Assembly (NCBI GenBank): GCA_900549995.1
Contig: URQQ01000005.1
Span: 1-64,000, forward strand
Direction of reading: 5' to 3'
Length of the DNA stretch: 64,000 bases
From: an uncultured Lachnospiraceae bacterium
GTDB taxonomy: Bacteria > Bacillota > Clostridia > Lachnospirales > Lachnospiraceae
In this document: positions 44,100 through 53,202 of the stretch, one piece after another
Numbering within the stretch: the stretch's first letter is position 1
Layout of the letters: each line of letters starts with the position of its first letter
Made by a program: the position numbers and the translations under genes
Notes under the pieces: model-generated
Told to the model about the DNA's origin: nothing
Seen by the model: the letters and a program-made list of their open reading frames with translations, nothing else
Database searches by the model: none

Positions 44100-44495
44100 T
44101 CAGCAATCAACCCTCGGCACTCGCTGCACAGCCTTCTCAATTCCCACACCGGCCAGTACCCCGACGGTATAACACACCAGGTCACTCCACAGAAATCCAA
44201 ATCCAAGCACAAGTCCGCCAAGCATTGTATGGCGCAGGTTGTTGATCCAATCCGCCTGATAAAGCTGGGAAAACTCAATCATATAAGAAAATGCAAGCGC
44301 CGCCAGCATAATTTTTACCGTCGACGTTCTGGCGAACAAAAAACCAAATCCCCAGAACACCATCAGTGCCCACAATGTATCGCCGGCATATGTACTCAGA
44401 AATTCCGGCAGGTACGCCCCGAATTTTCTCGATGAAATTCCAAGAACCATGGTCACCAGAATCAATATAAAATAAATACCTCTATTTCTCTTCAA
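44100..44495 (-). CDS. DUF2809 membrane protein
   Basis: About 131 residues with four hydrophobic segments and the DUF2809 pattern SRKFGAYLPEFLSTYAGDTLWALMVFWGFGF and FSYMIEFSQLYQADWINNLR. Function unknown. I prefer a TTG start at 44495, directly after GAGGGAAAG and after the stop of the upstream flavodoxin gene; the longer open frame to 44576 would overlap that gene by 71 bases. Confidence 0.7.
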   Translation of the reverse strand: MKRNRGIYFILILVTMVLGISSRKFGAYLPEFLSTYAGDTLWALMVFWGFGFLFARTSTVKIMLAALAFSYMIEFSQLYQADWINNLRHTMLGGLVLGFGFLWSDLVCYTVGVLAGVGIEKAVQRVPRVDC

Positions 44496-44505
44496 AACTT
44501 TCCCT

Positions 44506-45123
44506 CTAGCGAATAAAGTTTGTCGCGATCTTTTCATTTTCCGGCGGCTGTACGCCATTTTGTTTTCCCAGTTCAATACATTTTAACAGCCAGGCCATAT
44601 TTTTCCCGATGTTGTACATTGTCATAAGTCCTTCTTTATCTTCCAGAACTTCATCTGCTTCCTGCCCATATACATGATTCCAATATGTAGAAGATACTAC
44701 CGGCATAGAATTAATTGTAAAATGCTTATTAATTACATCCATAGATGCTGTCGTTCCTGCCCTTCTGGCACTCAGTACAGCCGCAGCCGGTTTGAATTTA
44801 AAATGTTTTCCACCGGAATAGAACGCTCTGTCCATAATTGTCAACAATCTGGCACTTGGATGTGCATAATATACCGGAGAACCAAAGACAAATCCGTCAC
44901 ATCCCTTTGCCTTTTCCACAATTTCATTTACCACATCGTCGAACACACATTGCCCGATCTCCCGGCATTTCCCACATCCGATGCAATCCCTGAGCGGTGC
45001 ATTGCCGATAAATACAGTTTCTGTATCAATTCCTTCTTCTTTCAGTGCCCTCACAACCTCTTTCAGAGCAGTCGCCGTACATCCATTCTCTCTGGAACTT
45101 CCATTTACCAGTAACACTTTCAT
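44506..45123 (-). CDS. Flavodoxin-fold NADPH-dependent FMN reductase
   Basis: A 205-aa iron-sulfur-type flavoprotein: VNGSSRENGCTATALK (FMN phosphate loop), DCIGCGKCREIGQCVFDD (a cysteine cluster typical of these proteins) and GSPVYYAHPSARLLTIMDRAF. Probably a general electron-transfer or quinone/nitro reductase. GAAGGAGGCAG precedes the ATG. Likely co-transcribed with the DUF2809 gene. Confidence 0.85.
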   Translation of the reverse strand: MKVLLVNGSSRENGCTATALKEVVRALKEEGIDTETVFIGNAPLRDCIGCGKCREIGQCVFDDVVNEIVEKAKGCDGFVFGSPVYYAHPSARLLTIMDRAFYSGGKHFKFKPAAAVLSARRAGTTASMDVINKHFTINSMPVVSSTYWNHVYGQEADEVLEDKEGLMTMYNIGKNMAWLLKCIELGKQNGVQPPENEKIATNFIR

Positions 45124-45236
45124 CGCAGTCTGCCTCCTTCATATATTGTATGGAATCAGCCAGGTTCCATCGCTAACCGCTGATCCGCTACCATTTATTA
45201 TAGCGCAGTTTGGAGAAAACTGATACCTGCAAATTC

Positions 45237-45860
45237 TCATTCTATGGATTCTACTGGATAGCGCAGAATCGTTTTCAGCCTGCTTTTCTGACATCTCTTT
45301 GCATTACTCAGATAGATTTCACGGTGCCAGTCCCCCGTCCGCTTCATCCCCTGCTGCTGCGCAAACTGATCCATCTGAAAAAAAGATTCCGGCTCATCAT
45401 CATAAGAACCTATGTGCAGAATTTCAATACAGTTTCCATCCTGCAGACTGGAGAATTTCATTTGGTCCAACAGCGGATCTGCCTTTTTCTCTTTCACCTT
45501 CTCAAAAGCTGCCTCCACAATTTCCTCAGTTACAAAATCAGGCTGGCGTATCATAATGGTATATTCCAATGTTTCTTTGACCAGCTCCGCACCTTTTGGT
45601 TTCCTCCATATTCCTTCCAGCGGATAAACTGAAAAATCATCGTACTGAATCTGTGTCATCTCTTTTACTGTTTTTTTATAAAACATCTTTATCCCATATG
45701 CCATCGAATACAGCGCACCGACACGCAGGGAAAAGTCTTCATTATTCGGATTTCCTTTTCCCTGAATCATAATGAACTTCTGCATCGGCACGGAAATCAT
45801 TCCTGCTTCCTTCTTTCCTTTATACCATTCCTTCTCCTGTTTTCTCCACTCATATTTCAT
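45237..45860 (-). CDS. GyrI-like small-molecule-binding protein
   Basis: A 207-aa stand-alone GyrI-like/SHS2-type domain (MQKFIMIQGKGNPNNEDFSLRVGALYSMAYGIKMFYKK; YPLEGIWRKPKG; CIEILHIGSYDDEPESFFQMDQFA). Relatives bind hydrophobic ligands or act as gyrase/antibiotic-binding proteins. AAAAAGGAGGG precedes the ATG. It lies just downstream of a WYL-domain regulator gene on the same strand, the likely controller. Confidence 0.8.
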   Translation of the reverse strand: MKYEWRKQEKEWYKGKKEAGMISVPMQKFIMIQGKGNPNNEDFSLRVGALYSMAYGIKMFYKKTVKEMTQIQYDDFSVYPLEGIWRKPKGAELVKETLEYTIMIRQPDFVTEEIVEAAFEKVKEKKADPLLDQMKFSSLQDGNCIEILHIGSYDDEPESFFQMDQFAQQQGMKRTGDWHREIYLSNAKRCQKSRLKTILRYPVESIE

Positions 45861-45915
45861 AAGATAAACCCTCCTTTTTAAGCTGATTATACTCTGTATA
45901 ACCTGCCATCAAATG

Positions 45916-46818
45916 TCAGGTTCTATATTTATTTTGAATATCGGTTAATTTCTTCCGAACCTTCTGCCTCACAAACTCTGGCTCCAGCACTTCCACCAGA
46001 TCTGCAAATGTAAACAGATAACTATATAATATATCATTCTCTGGCAAATCCGTCTCAACGTACAGATTTCCCTGGCTGTCCTTTGTCACCTGATCGGTAA
46101 ATTCATCGTATACACGGAACGCAGCTTTCTGATCAAACTTTAATTTTACAGAAATGGTCTTTGTCTTCTCAAGCTTTATACCAGCCTTTGCTGATTCCGG
46201 GATTTCACGGGAATACGTTTCCGGCTGGATTTCCAGCTGCCTGATCCTCGTCAATTTAAAAAGGCGGTAATCATTTCTCAGAAGGCAGTACCCATACAGA
46301 TACCAGTTTTTACTTTTAAATACCAGCTTCACCGGCTCTGCACGCCTTTCGGTAAACTCCCCGCTTCCCCCAAAATATTGAAAATGAACAATATGCCTGC
46401 CAAATATCGCTCTTTTTAACTCCTCAAACACCTCTTGTCCGGCTGTCTTTTTCACCCAGTCAGAAAAATCCACTTCAATCCAATCCATCGTCTTTGTCTG
46501 GAACAGACTCCCGAGTTTTGTAAGAAGCTCACTTGAATTTTTCCCGTCAACTGCCGTCATCCCTTGCAGCGCCATTAAAATCTGTTCTTTTTCCTGCCCG
46601 GAAAGCAGCGATTTTTCCATCACAAAATCCTCAAGTATAAAGATTCCCCCGCCTTTGCCCTGCGTCGCATATACCGGAATTCCTGCGCTGCTGATCGCGT
46701 CAATATCCCGGTAAATCGTCCTGACTGAGACCTCGAATTTCTCTGCCAGTTCCGGAGCCGTTGACTTTCCTTTATTCAGTAAATAATACACAATCCGAAA
46801 CAGTCTGCTTTCCTGCAT
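45916..46818 (-). CDS. WYL-domain (YafY/DeoR-like) transcriptional regulator
   Basis: A 300-aa protein with an N-terminal winged helix (LFRIVYYLLNKGKSTAPELAEKFEVSVRTIYRDIDAISSAGIPVYATQGKGGGI) and a central WYL domain (HIVHFQYFGGSGEFTERRAEPVKLVFKSKNWYLYGYC). It probably senses a nucleic acid or nucleotide ligand. The ATG at 46818 follows GGTGG; a TTG four codons upstream is open. It probably controls the GyrI-like gene downstream. Confidence 0.85.
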   Translation of the reverse strand: MQESRLFRIVYYLLNKGKSTAPELAEKFEVSVRTIYRDIDAISSAGIPVYATQGKGGGIFILEDFVMEKSLLSGQEKEQILMALQGMTAVDGKNSSELLTKLGSLFQTKTMDWIEVDFSDWVKKTAGQEVFEELKRAIFGRHIVHFQYFGGSGEFTERRAEPVKLVFKSKNWYLYGYCLLRNDYRLFKLTRIRQLEIQPETYSREIPESAKAGIKLEKTKTISVKLKFDQKAAFRVYDEFTDQVTKDSQGNLYVETDLPENDILYSYLFTFADLVEVLEPEFVRQKVRKKLTDIQNKYRT

Positions 46819-46923
46819 ATTTACCACCAATCTTTTACCTTTCTCATTTTCCCTTATTATACCAGAAAAACAAGACGCCCCTGTGTCAGGTTTTGGAAAA
46901 TATGGCTAAATAACAAAGAGGCC

Positions 46924-47340
46924 TTAACGGCCCCTATGTTTTTCCTTCTTTTTCTGTTGTTTCAATTCAAACTGGAGCTGCTTATACGCCTCTTTTTGTT
47001 CCCGGCTTTTCACTTTTCGCTCTGTCTTCATTTCCTCCTGCTGTAATTTCAGTGCCTGCTGAGACTTCGTGCCGATTCCGGTTTCCCTGGTCTGCCTGTG
47101 CACTTCTCTTAGCATCCGTTTCGGATTGACATGCACTTCCCTTACCTCAGATGCAACAGCTGGACTGAATCGTAACTTATCGTAATTTTCCTGCAGAAAC
47201 CGGAATACCTCATAATCCTTAGGCTCTGGCCCGAAAGTAATCTTGCAGACAGCCAGCCTGGAATCCTCTATCCTTTCCACAATCCCGACCCAGAATGGAT
47301 CTTCAAAAAATACTCTAAGTGTCACCGATACTTTGTCCAT
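46924..47340 (-). CDS. yjdF: YjdF family protein (DUF2992)
   Basis: A 138-aa protein: MDKVSVTLRVFFEDPFWVGIVER, then CKITFGPEPKDYEVFRFLQENYDKLRFSP, and a long Lys/Gln/Glu-rich helix at the C-terminus. The biochemical role is unknown, but YjdF genes in Firmicutes are commonly controlled by an azaaromatic-sensing riboswitch and are thought to handle toxic heterocycles. The ATG at 47340 has AAAGGAGG upstream, so the upstream extension to 47403 is riboswitch leader, not protein. Confidence 0.88.
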   Translation of the reverse strand: MDKVSVTLRVFFEDPFWVGIVERIEDSRLAVCKITFGPEPKDYEVFRFLQENYDKLRFSPAVASEVREVHVNPKRMLREVHRQTRETGIGTKSQQALKLQQEEMKTERKVKSREQKEAYKQLQFELKQQKKKEKHRGR

Positions 47341-47344
47341 AACA

Positions 47345-47500
47345 ATTCCTCCTTTTGCTTTGCGCTTTCCGCAAAATGTAATGAACAAAGAACGGACGAC
47401 CAAGGAGGAGGGTTACTGACAGCGTTTTCATTAATATTTATCCACTGCGTCCGGACTACCAACCGGATCTGTGTTTTTATCTTTGTGCCTTTATCTTAAC
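47345..47500 (-). promoter_or_regulatory. Probable yjdF riboswitch
   Basis: The structured leader directly before yjdF has CGGACG (47453-47448, read on the minus strand) pairing with CGTCCG (47398-47393), an internal ACGCAGTG/ACGCTGT region, CCGG...CCGG elements and a purine-rich 3' part (GCGGAAAGCGCAAAGC) ahead of the AAAGGAGG. Genes of this family carry the yjdF riboswitch; the match is by context and stem pattern, not by an alignment. Confidence 0.6.
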
Positions 47501-47589
47501 ATACCATCGGATGCTTTTCCAATAGAACTCTCTCTAATACAAATGAAACAGACGGACCGCCATTTTCGTTGACTTATAAAGAACACCAC

Positions 47590-48309
47590 CTACAGCCCAT
47601 AAAAGTATTTTTTAATATTGTCCTTATCCGGATAATTAAAGCGGTCGATATCTTCAATTGTTTTACTGACATCATAGGTAATACAAACCGGTTCGAACGC
47701 AATCTCTCCATCCAGCTTCAGAATGCCTGCTCTGGCTGTATTTTTCTCCCGGCCGGGGCACCCTGCCGCTCCACAGTTGATGTACCACTTATCCTCCTTT
47801 ACGACATTTGCAGCGTGATCATGGCCGTAAAGGATCACATCTGCCTCGATCTCTGGAAACATCCTTTCCAGATCAGATGCCGTCGGATTTGGCGTATAAT
47901 TGACATACTGGTGATCCGCATCCATTGAATAATGAGCAATATAAATGCGTTTTCCTTCCAGCTCAACATACTGTTCAAAGGGAAGTCCACTGAGAAATTT
48001 TCTTGACGGCTCACTCAATCTCGCATGCTCCCATTTGTGGTGCTCATATTCCCCCTGCTCCATCATCTTATCATTTGGAAATACACTGGGCATCCCAACA
48101 AGCAGAAAATTTTCATGATTCCCTCTGACACACCCGGCCAGATTCGGCAGATTTCTCATTACCGTTACCGTCTCCTCCGGGTATGGTCCGATTCCAATAA
48201 TATCTCCGCAGCAGATAATCTTTTCGCACTGTTCCTTCTCAAATACCGCCAGAACGGCCGTCAGTGCCGCAAGATTATTATGTATATCTGTAATAACCCC
48301 TAGTTTCAT
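47590..48309 (-). CDS. Metallophosphoesterase
   Basis: A 239-aa calcineurin-like phosphoesterase: GVITDIHNNLAAL (D-x-H), CCGDIIGIGPYP (GD-x2-G), VRGNHEN (GNH-E), AHYSMD and LYGHDHAA (GH-x-H) supply the dimetal site. Similar to the YfcE/diadenosine-phosphatase-like group; the substrate is unknown. The ATG at 48309 has GGAGA upstream; a TTG four codons earlier is open. It follows the SNF2 helicase gene by 28 bases, same strand. Confidence 0.85.
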   Translation of the reverse strand: MKLGVITDIHNNLAALTAVLAVFEKEQCEKIICCGDIIGIGPYPEETVTVMRNLPNLAGCVRGNHENFLLVGMPSVFPNDKMMEQGEYEHHKWEHARLSEPSRKFLSGLPFEQYVELEGKRIYIAHYSMDADHQYVNYTPNPTASDLERMFPEIEADVILYGHDHAANVVKEDKWYINCGAAGCPGREKNTARAGILKLDGEIAFEPVCITYDVSKTIEDIDRFNYPDKDNIKKYFYGL

Positions 48310-48336
48310 AATTGTCTCCAATACTCATATCCTATT

Positions 48337-51300
48337 TTATTTCAATAACTCCATTAATTCTTCTCTCGTAAAACTTCCTTCCAGGACACCATGGCCTTCT
48401 AACACCTGATCTGCCAGCTCTCTTTTCTTCTCCTGAAGCCTCACGATATTTTCTTCAACCGTTCCTTTCATGATCAGCTTATATACGCTGACGACATTCT
48501 CCTGTCCGATTCGGTGTGCCCGGTCTGTTGCCTGGTTCTGTACCGCAATATTCCACCATGGATCATAATGGATTACAATGTCTGCCGCAGTAAGATTCAG
48601 CCCTGTTCCCCCTGCCTTTAAGGAAATGCAGAACACAGATGTATCATCCTGGTTAAACTGCTCTACCAGCCGCGCCCTCTTCTCCTTGCCCGTCGCACCC
48701 GTCAATGTATAATAGCTGATGTTTCGTTCTTCCAGACATTGTTCGAGTTTCTCAAGCATCGATGTAAACTGGGAAAACAATAAAATTTTATGGCCGCCGC
48801 TGATTGCATTTTCAATCAGATCGATGCACATGTCTGTCTTCGCTGAATTCTCTTCATATCCCTCAAATAAAAGCCCTGGATTACAACAGATCTGGCGAAG
48901 TTTGGTAAGTTCGGAGAGAATCTGTATTTTAGAGGTTTTAAATTCCTCTTCACTTTGCTTATCCAGAATCATCTGCATTCTTTTTACATGGGCATCGTAA
49001 AGTTTCTGCTGCTCCCCTTCCAGAACTGCATACATATTTTTCTCAAGCTTGTCCGGAAGATCCGTCAGTACATCCTTTTTCAGACGCCTTAAAATAAATG
49101 GATGAATCATTTTCTGCAGCCTCTTCATCGCCTGTTCATCCTGATTTTGGACAATCGGAATCTCAATCTCCTCACGAAAGCGCTGATAGCCAAAGAGGAA
49201 CCCCGGCATCAGGTAATCAAAAATACTCCACAGTTCGCTCAGCCTGTTCTCCACAGGAGTTCCGGTAAGGGCAAGCTTAAAGCCGGCTTCAATCTCTTTG
49301 ACCGCCTTCGCAGCCTGAGTATTATGATTCTTGATATACTGCGCCTCATCAATGACCTCGACAGCAAAAGTAACTTCCGAATATACATCCCTGTCCCGTT
49401 TAAGCAGATCGTACGAGGTAATCAAAATATCCTGTTTCGATGAGTTAAGGATCATTTCCCGGCGCTCTGCCTGCGTACCTACTACCATACCGGCACTTAA
49501 CCGGGGCGCAAACCTTTCAATCTCACTCTTCCAGTTATACACAAGGGAGGACGGCGAAACAATGAGCGTCCTTGTATTTTCTTTTCCTTCCAGCTGCTCC
49601 GAAAGAAGAAATGTAATGACCTGCAGCGTTTTTCCAAGCCCCATATCATCCGCAAGTATGCCGCCAAACCCATTATATTTAAGCGTCTTGATCCACAGAT
49701 ACCCTCTCTTTTGATACTCTCTTAATGTATTTTCCAGACTTTCCGGGATATCAAAATCATTATCCTCCACCGTCTTCATATTACGGACCAAAGCCTTGAA
49801 ATTCTTGTCCTTTACAACGGGAAGCGATTGAAATTCCCGCAGTTCAGAATCGAGATAAAGTGCACGGTATCTTGGAATCTGAAGCGACTCTTTTCGAAGC
49901 TCGGAATCCTTCAGCTGAAGACTCTGCCGCAGTTCCATCAATGCCGCAATCCCATCATCCTCTACATTGACAAACTCTCCGCTCTTGAGCCGGTAGAACT
50001 TCTTTTTCCGGTTGTATTTGGACAGCATCTCTATCAGCTGTTCCCTCGATACATCGCCGGCCGTCACCGACAGTTCCAGCATATCTCCTGCCAGCGAAAT
50101 TCCCACCTTCACTTTGGGCGCACTCGTTACTTTCATCCGCTTTAACGCATCCGAAATATAGACTTCCCCAAGCTCCTGCATTTTGGGAATTCCATACACC
50201 AGAAATTCATACAGCATTTCTTCATCATCTGCCAGAACCATCTTGCCATGCTCTTCATCATAAGCATTACAGTAAGACGCAACCATCCTGCCCGTCTCTA
50301 TTTCTCTGGCAAGATCCCTCCATCCCCCGCTCTTTTGATCTCCATATATGGAATACTTATTCTCACCATAAACAGCCATCACTTCACATGTTATAAAATC
50401 TTTCTGCGGGGCATCCAGATAGATTTCAAATGTCACAGGAATCACTCCGTAAGCATTCTCGTCAAACCCTATCTTTTCACACTGGAAATATTTTTCAAGA
50501 ACCGGAAGCAATTCATGGCAAAATGTAGGTACATCCTCTTTCTGAATGTAAATATTGCGCCCCGGAACACTTTCAAGACATGCAAGAAAATCTTCTACAG
50601 GCTCCGTTTCTTTTCTATTTACAAGGTATATTTTATTCTCATGAAAATAAATGTAATTTTCCACGCCCCTGTAACCAGAAAATGCGTCACCCGTCAGCTC
50701 AATGCCATTTTTCTCGCCCTGAATCCTGAGTGTCCGGTTCAGCGGTTCCTCCACAACATGCCAGAGATGCTCCCCTGTACCATTTACATTTGCATAGAAT
50801 TCATGTCCGCCTACTGCCAGCAGAAATTCCTCCAGAGAACTGATATCTAACGGCATCACACGGAGCTTCGGAAGATTCCGGTAATTATAATTACTGCCAT
50901 AAAAGCTGTTCTGGGCGTATCTGTCCTTGTTTCTCTCAACCCACGCCTGAATAAATTTCACAAGTGCTCTCGACTCCTCTGAAAAAGCTTCTATCATATG
51001 AACAAACTGAAGTTTCTGTCCATAATAATGTTCCGCCTTCCGGTTGACCAGGTCAGCAAATGTAAAGACATCCTTTAAAACATACATCTGCGCGCTGCCG
51101 ATCTTAAACTCCAGACGGATATGATCACCATCGCACAACAGATACGGTGAAAGTTTCACTTTGCCATAAGTTTCTTCCTGCATCACGGGCAGAACATGGG
51201 TCATCATTCTCTGCTGCAGCAGATTCCGTATGGCAGGCGTCGTCTGCTGGCTCATGCCCTTCATAACCCCAAGCTTTGCAAGACTTCTCTGCTTTGCGTC

Positions 51301-51624
51301 GGTCTCTTCCTCCTGCCTTTTCTGCCTCTTCTTATAATTCAGGTATTCCAGAAGCACCGCCACACAATGTTTGCAGATTCCATCATAGCTGTAAAACGCA
51401 GGGCAGTCACAATAGCTTTCCTCCACCCGCTCATTCTCCAAATCAACAGTCACGCTGACATCATATACATTTCGTCCGCTCCCCTTAACCTTCGCAGTGA
51501 CTTCCTCGAATGCCCCATCCTCTTCAACATTAAACTCCATGATTTTATTGCTTTTCTGTATCTCATGTCCGCGTGTATAGGACTTATGGTTGGCCAGGGC
51601 ACGAATGGTTGTAATTGTCAGCAT
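48337..51624 (-). CDS. SWIM-domain SNF2-family helicase
   Basis: A 1095-aa Swi2/Snf2 protein. A SWIM zinc finger is at residues about 70-90 (YCDCPAFYSYDGICKHC), a long SNF2-associated region follows, and the helicase starts near 640: ILADDMGLGKTLQVITFLL, VIDEAQYIKN, ALTGTPVENRLSELWSIFDYL, FILRRLKKDVLTDLP, and QATDRAHRIGQ near the C-terminus. It remodels protein-DNA complexes; bacterial members of this architecture are widespread in Firmicutes with no settled role. AGGAGGAAATC precedes the ATG. Confidence 0.92.
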   Translation of the reverse strand: MLTITTIRALANHKSYTRGHEIQKSNKIMEFNVEEDGAFEEVTAKVKGSGRNVYDVSVTVDLENERVEESYCDCPAFYSYDGICKHCVAVLLEYLNYKKRQKRQEEETDAKQRSLAKLGVMKGMSQQTTPAIRNLLQQRMMTHVLPVMQEETYGKVKLSPYLLCDGDHIRLEFKIGSAQMYVLKDVFTFADLVNRKAEHYYGQKLQFVHMIEAFSEESRALVKFIQAWVERNKDRYAQNSFYGSNYNYRNLPKLRVMPLDISSLEEFLLAVGGHEFYANVNGTGEHLWHVVEEPLNRTLRIQGEKNGIELTGDAFSGYRGVENYIYFHENKIYLVNRKETEPVEDFLACLESVPGRNIYIQKEDVPTFCHELLPVLEKYFQCEKIGFDENAYGVIPVTFEIYLDAPQKDFITCEVMAVYGENKYSIYGDQKSGGWRDLAREIETGRMVASYCNAYDEEHGKMVLADDEEMLYEFLVYGIPKMQELGEVYISDALKRMKVTSAPKVKVGISLAGDMLELSVTAGDVSREQLIEMLSKYNRKKKFYRLKSGEFVNVEDDGIAALMELRQSLQLKDSELRKESLQIPRYRALYLDSELREFQSLPVVKDKNFKALVRNMKTVEDNDFDIPESLENTLREYQKRGYLWIKTLKYNGFGGILADDMGLGKTLQVITFLLSEQLEGKENTRTLIVSPSSLVYNWKSEIERFAPRLSAGMVVGTQAERREMILNSSKQDILITSYDLLKRDRDVYSEVTFAVEVIDEAQYIKNHNTQAAKAVKEIEAGFKLALTGTPVENRLSELWSIFDYLMPGFLFGYQRFREEIEIPIVQNQDEQAMKRLQKMIHPFILRRLKKDVLTDLPDKLEKNMYAVLEGEQQKLYDAHVKRMQMILDKQSEEEFKTSKIQILSELTKLRQICCNPGLLFEGYEENSAKTDMCIDLIENAISGGHKILLFSQFTSMLEKLEQCLEERNISYYTLTGATGKEKRARLVEQFNQDDTSVFCISLKAGGTGLNLTAADIVIHYDPWWNIAVQNQATDRAHRIGQENVVSVYKLIMKGTVEENIVRLQEKKRELADQVLEGHGVLEGSFTREELMELLK

Positions 51625-51668
51625 GATTTCCTCCTGTCTTTCTTAAAAATCTTTTTGTCTTATTTCTC

Positions 51669-52085
51669 TCAATCTGATACCTGTTTCCTTACCTTCAGCA
51701 ATATCAAAATCATACTCACTCCCGTCAGAATATGCCCGATTCCTGCAATCCCGGAAATAGACGCATCCATCCCCTTACTAAGCGCAGTTCCCCATACCTG
51801 TGTCAGACCTCTCATAAGAAAAGCAAGTGCTGTGATATTTAACCCAATATGATAAACTACCAGCATTTTCCCGGTATTCTTCTGATCGGAAAAATGAAAG
51901 TTCTTCTCCAACAGCACCATCGCAAGGAAGAAAAACATTCCCAGAAGAAAATAATGGGTATGCATCACAGATAAATTCGTCTTGCCGGTAAATCCATTAA
52001 ATTTCGTAAACTCTCTGTAAAACACACCAAATACCATGGCTAAGACAGCATACAATATCGCTGAATTCATATAACGTTTCATCAT
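51669..52085 (-). CDS. DUF2871 membrane protein
   Basis: A 138-aa protein with four hydrophobic segments and conserved histidines (SVMHTHYFLLGMFFFLAMVLLEK; YHIGLNITALAFLMRGLTQVWG), the DUF2871 pattern. A His-based haem- or metal-binding role resembling haem-copper oxidase-like helices is only inferred. GAGGAGG precedes the ATG. Read in the same direction as def, 27 bases after it. Confidence 0.8.
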   Translation of the reverse strand: MMKRYMNSAILYAVLAMVFGVFYREFTKFNGFTGKTNLSVMHTHYFLLGMFFFLAMVLLEKNFHFSDQKNTGKMLVVYHIGLNITALAFLMRGLTQVWGTALSKGMDASISGIAGIGHILTGVSMILILLKVRKQVSD

Positions 52086-52112
52086 TTGTAAAACCTCCTC
52101 ATTGTCAGAAGC

Positions 52113-52574
52113 TTATTCCGTCTCCTCAATCATATCCACTGCCTTATCCAGAAATACTTCCCCGTCCAGATGTTCAAGTTCATGGCAGAAACACTTTGCC
52201 ATCTCATCCTCTCCAACAAGTACAACTTCTTCTCCATTTTCATCCAATGCCTTTACCGTCACCTTCTGCGGACGGATCGTCTTTCCGAATTTCCCCGGAA
52301 AACTTAGGCACGCTTCGATGCATTCCTGCTCACCCTCAGATTCTACAATTTCGGGATTCACAAGCTTCAGATAATACTTGCCATAGTCTACAACAACCAG
52401 TCTTTTTAAAATTCCCACCTGGTTCGCCGCGAGCGCCGCACCATTCTCAACAGAATGCAGCGTATCCATCATATCATCAAGCAGCTCCCTGATTCTGTCA
52501 TTCACATTTTCAACCTTTTTACATTGTTTTCTCAGACTTTCATCATCGTAAAGTCTTAACTGTCTCACTGCCAT
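52113..52574 (-). CDS. def: Peptide deformylase
   Basis: A 153-aa metalloenzyme removing the N-formyl group from nascent proteins. The three motifs are GAALAANQVG (usual GxGLAAxQxG, with A-A for G-L), ECIEACLS (usual EGCLS; Cys is the metal ligand, with Ala for Gly) and CHELEHLDGEVF (HExxH). The substitutions are seen in some clostridial deformylases, so activity is still likely. AGGAGGATGAATCA precedes the ATG. Confidence 0.88.
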   Translation of the reverse strand: MAVRQLRLYDDESLRKQCKKVENVNDRIRELLDDMMDTLHSVENGAALAANQVGILKRLVVVDYGKYYLKLVNPEIVESEGEQECIEACLSFPGKFGKTIRPQKVTVKALDENGEEVVLVGEDEMAKCFCHELEHLDGEVFLDKAVDMIEETE

Positions 52575-52694
52575 TGATTCATCCTCCTGTTATATTTCGT
52601 TAATACTATTAGCTTCATTAAATATTATTTTAATTATAAACATGAATCACCATAATAGCAATAATACTTATTTCTGAATTATAGAATCATATTA

Positions 52695-52723
52695 TTTACA
52701 TACTATTTTCTACGTGATAAACT
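52695..52723 (+). promoter_or_regulatory. Promoter of vsr and the restriction endonuclease gene
   Basis: TTTACA, 17 bases, TAAACT, then AGGGGTG before the vsr ATG. The region 52590-52743 is markedly AT-rich. Confidence 0.5.
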
Positions 52724-52743
52724 AAAAACAGGGGTGCACAAAA

Positions 52744-53190
52744 ATGGTACGTGATAAATCGGTAGTATCCCGCAATATGAGTAAAATACGAAGTAAAAAT
52801 ACCTCTATCGAAATTACTCTTCGAAAAGCATTATGGGCAAAAGGATATCGATACAGAAAAAATTATAAAAAATTACCAGGTTCACCAGATATTGCATTAA
52901 CAAAATATAAAATTGCAATTTTTTGTGATAGTGAATTTTTTCATGGAAAAGACTGGGAAGTACTTAAGGCACGTCTTGAAACTGGTAGCAATCCAGAATA
53001 TTGGATTAAAAAGATTGAAAAAAATCGATATCGCGATGTAGAAACTGATAAAAAACTTCTTTTCCTAGGTTGGACTATAATTCATTTTTGGGGAAAAGAT
53101 ATATTGACTAATACAACTGAATGCATAAAAGTTATAGAAGAAACCATATGGGATATAGAAATGCAAAATTATGAGTTAACCAAAACCTAA
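52744..53190 (+). CDS. vsr: Very short patch repair endonuclease Vsr
   Basis: A 148-aa enzyme that nicks T:G mismatches arising from deamination of 5-methylcytosine. Seen: MSKIRSKNTSIEITLRKALWAKGYRYRKN, the catalytic region SPDIALTKYKIAIFCDSEFFHG with the Asp and His, and FLGWTIIHFWGKDI. It belongs with the C5-cytosine methyltransferase at the other end of this island and repairs its side-effects. First gene of a two-gene plus-strand unit. AT-rich codon use points to horizontal transfer. Confidence 0.92.
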   Translation: MVRDKSVVSRNMSKIRSKNTSIEITLRKALWAKGYRYRKNYKKLPGSPDIALTKYKIAIFCDSEFFHGKDWEVLKARLETGSNPEYWIKKIEKNRYRDVETDKKLLFLGWTIIHFWGKDILTNTTECIKVIEETIWDIEMQNYELTKT

Positions 53191-53202
53191 TAGGAGGCGC
53201 CA

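Noticed and set aside
52090..52574. Inactive peptide deformylase because of substituted motifs
   Set aside because: The metal ligands (Cys in EACLS, both His in HELEH) and the catalytic Glu are intact; only neighbouring positions vary.
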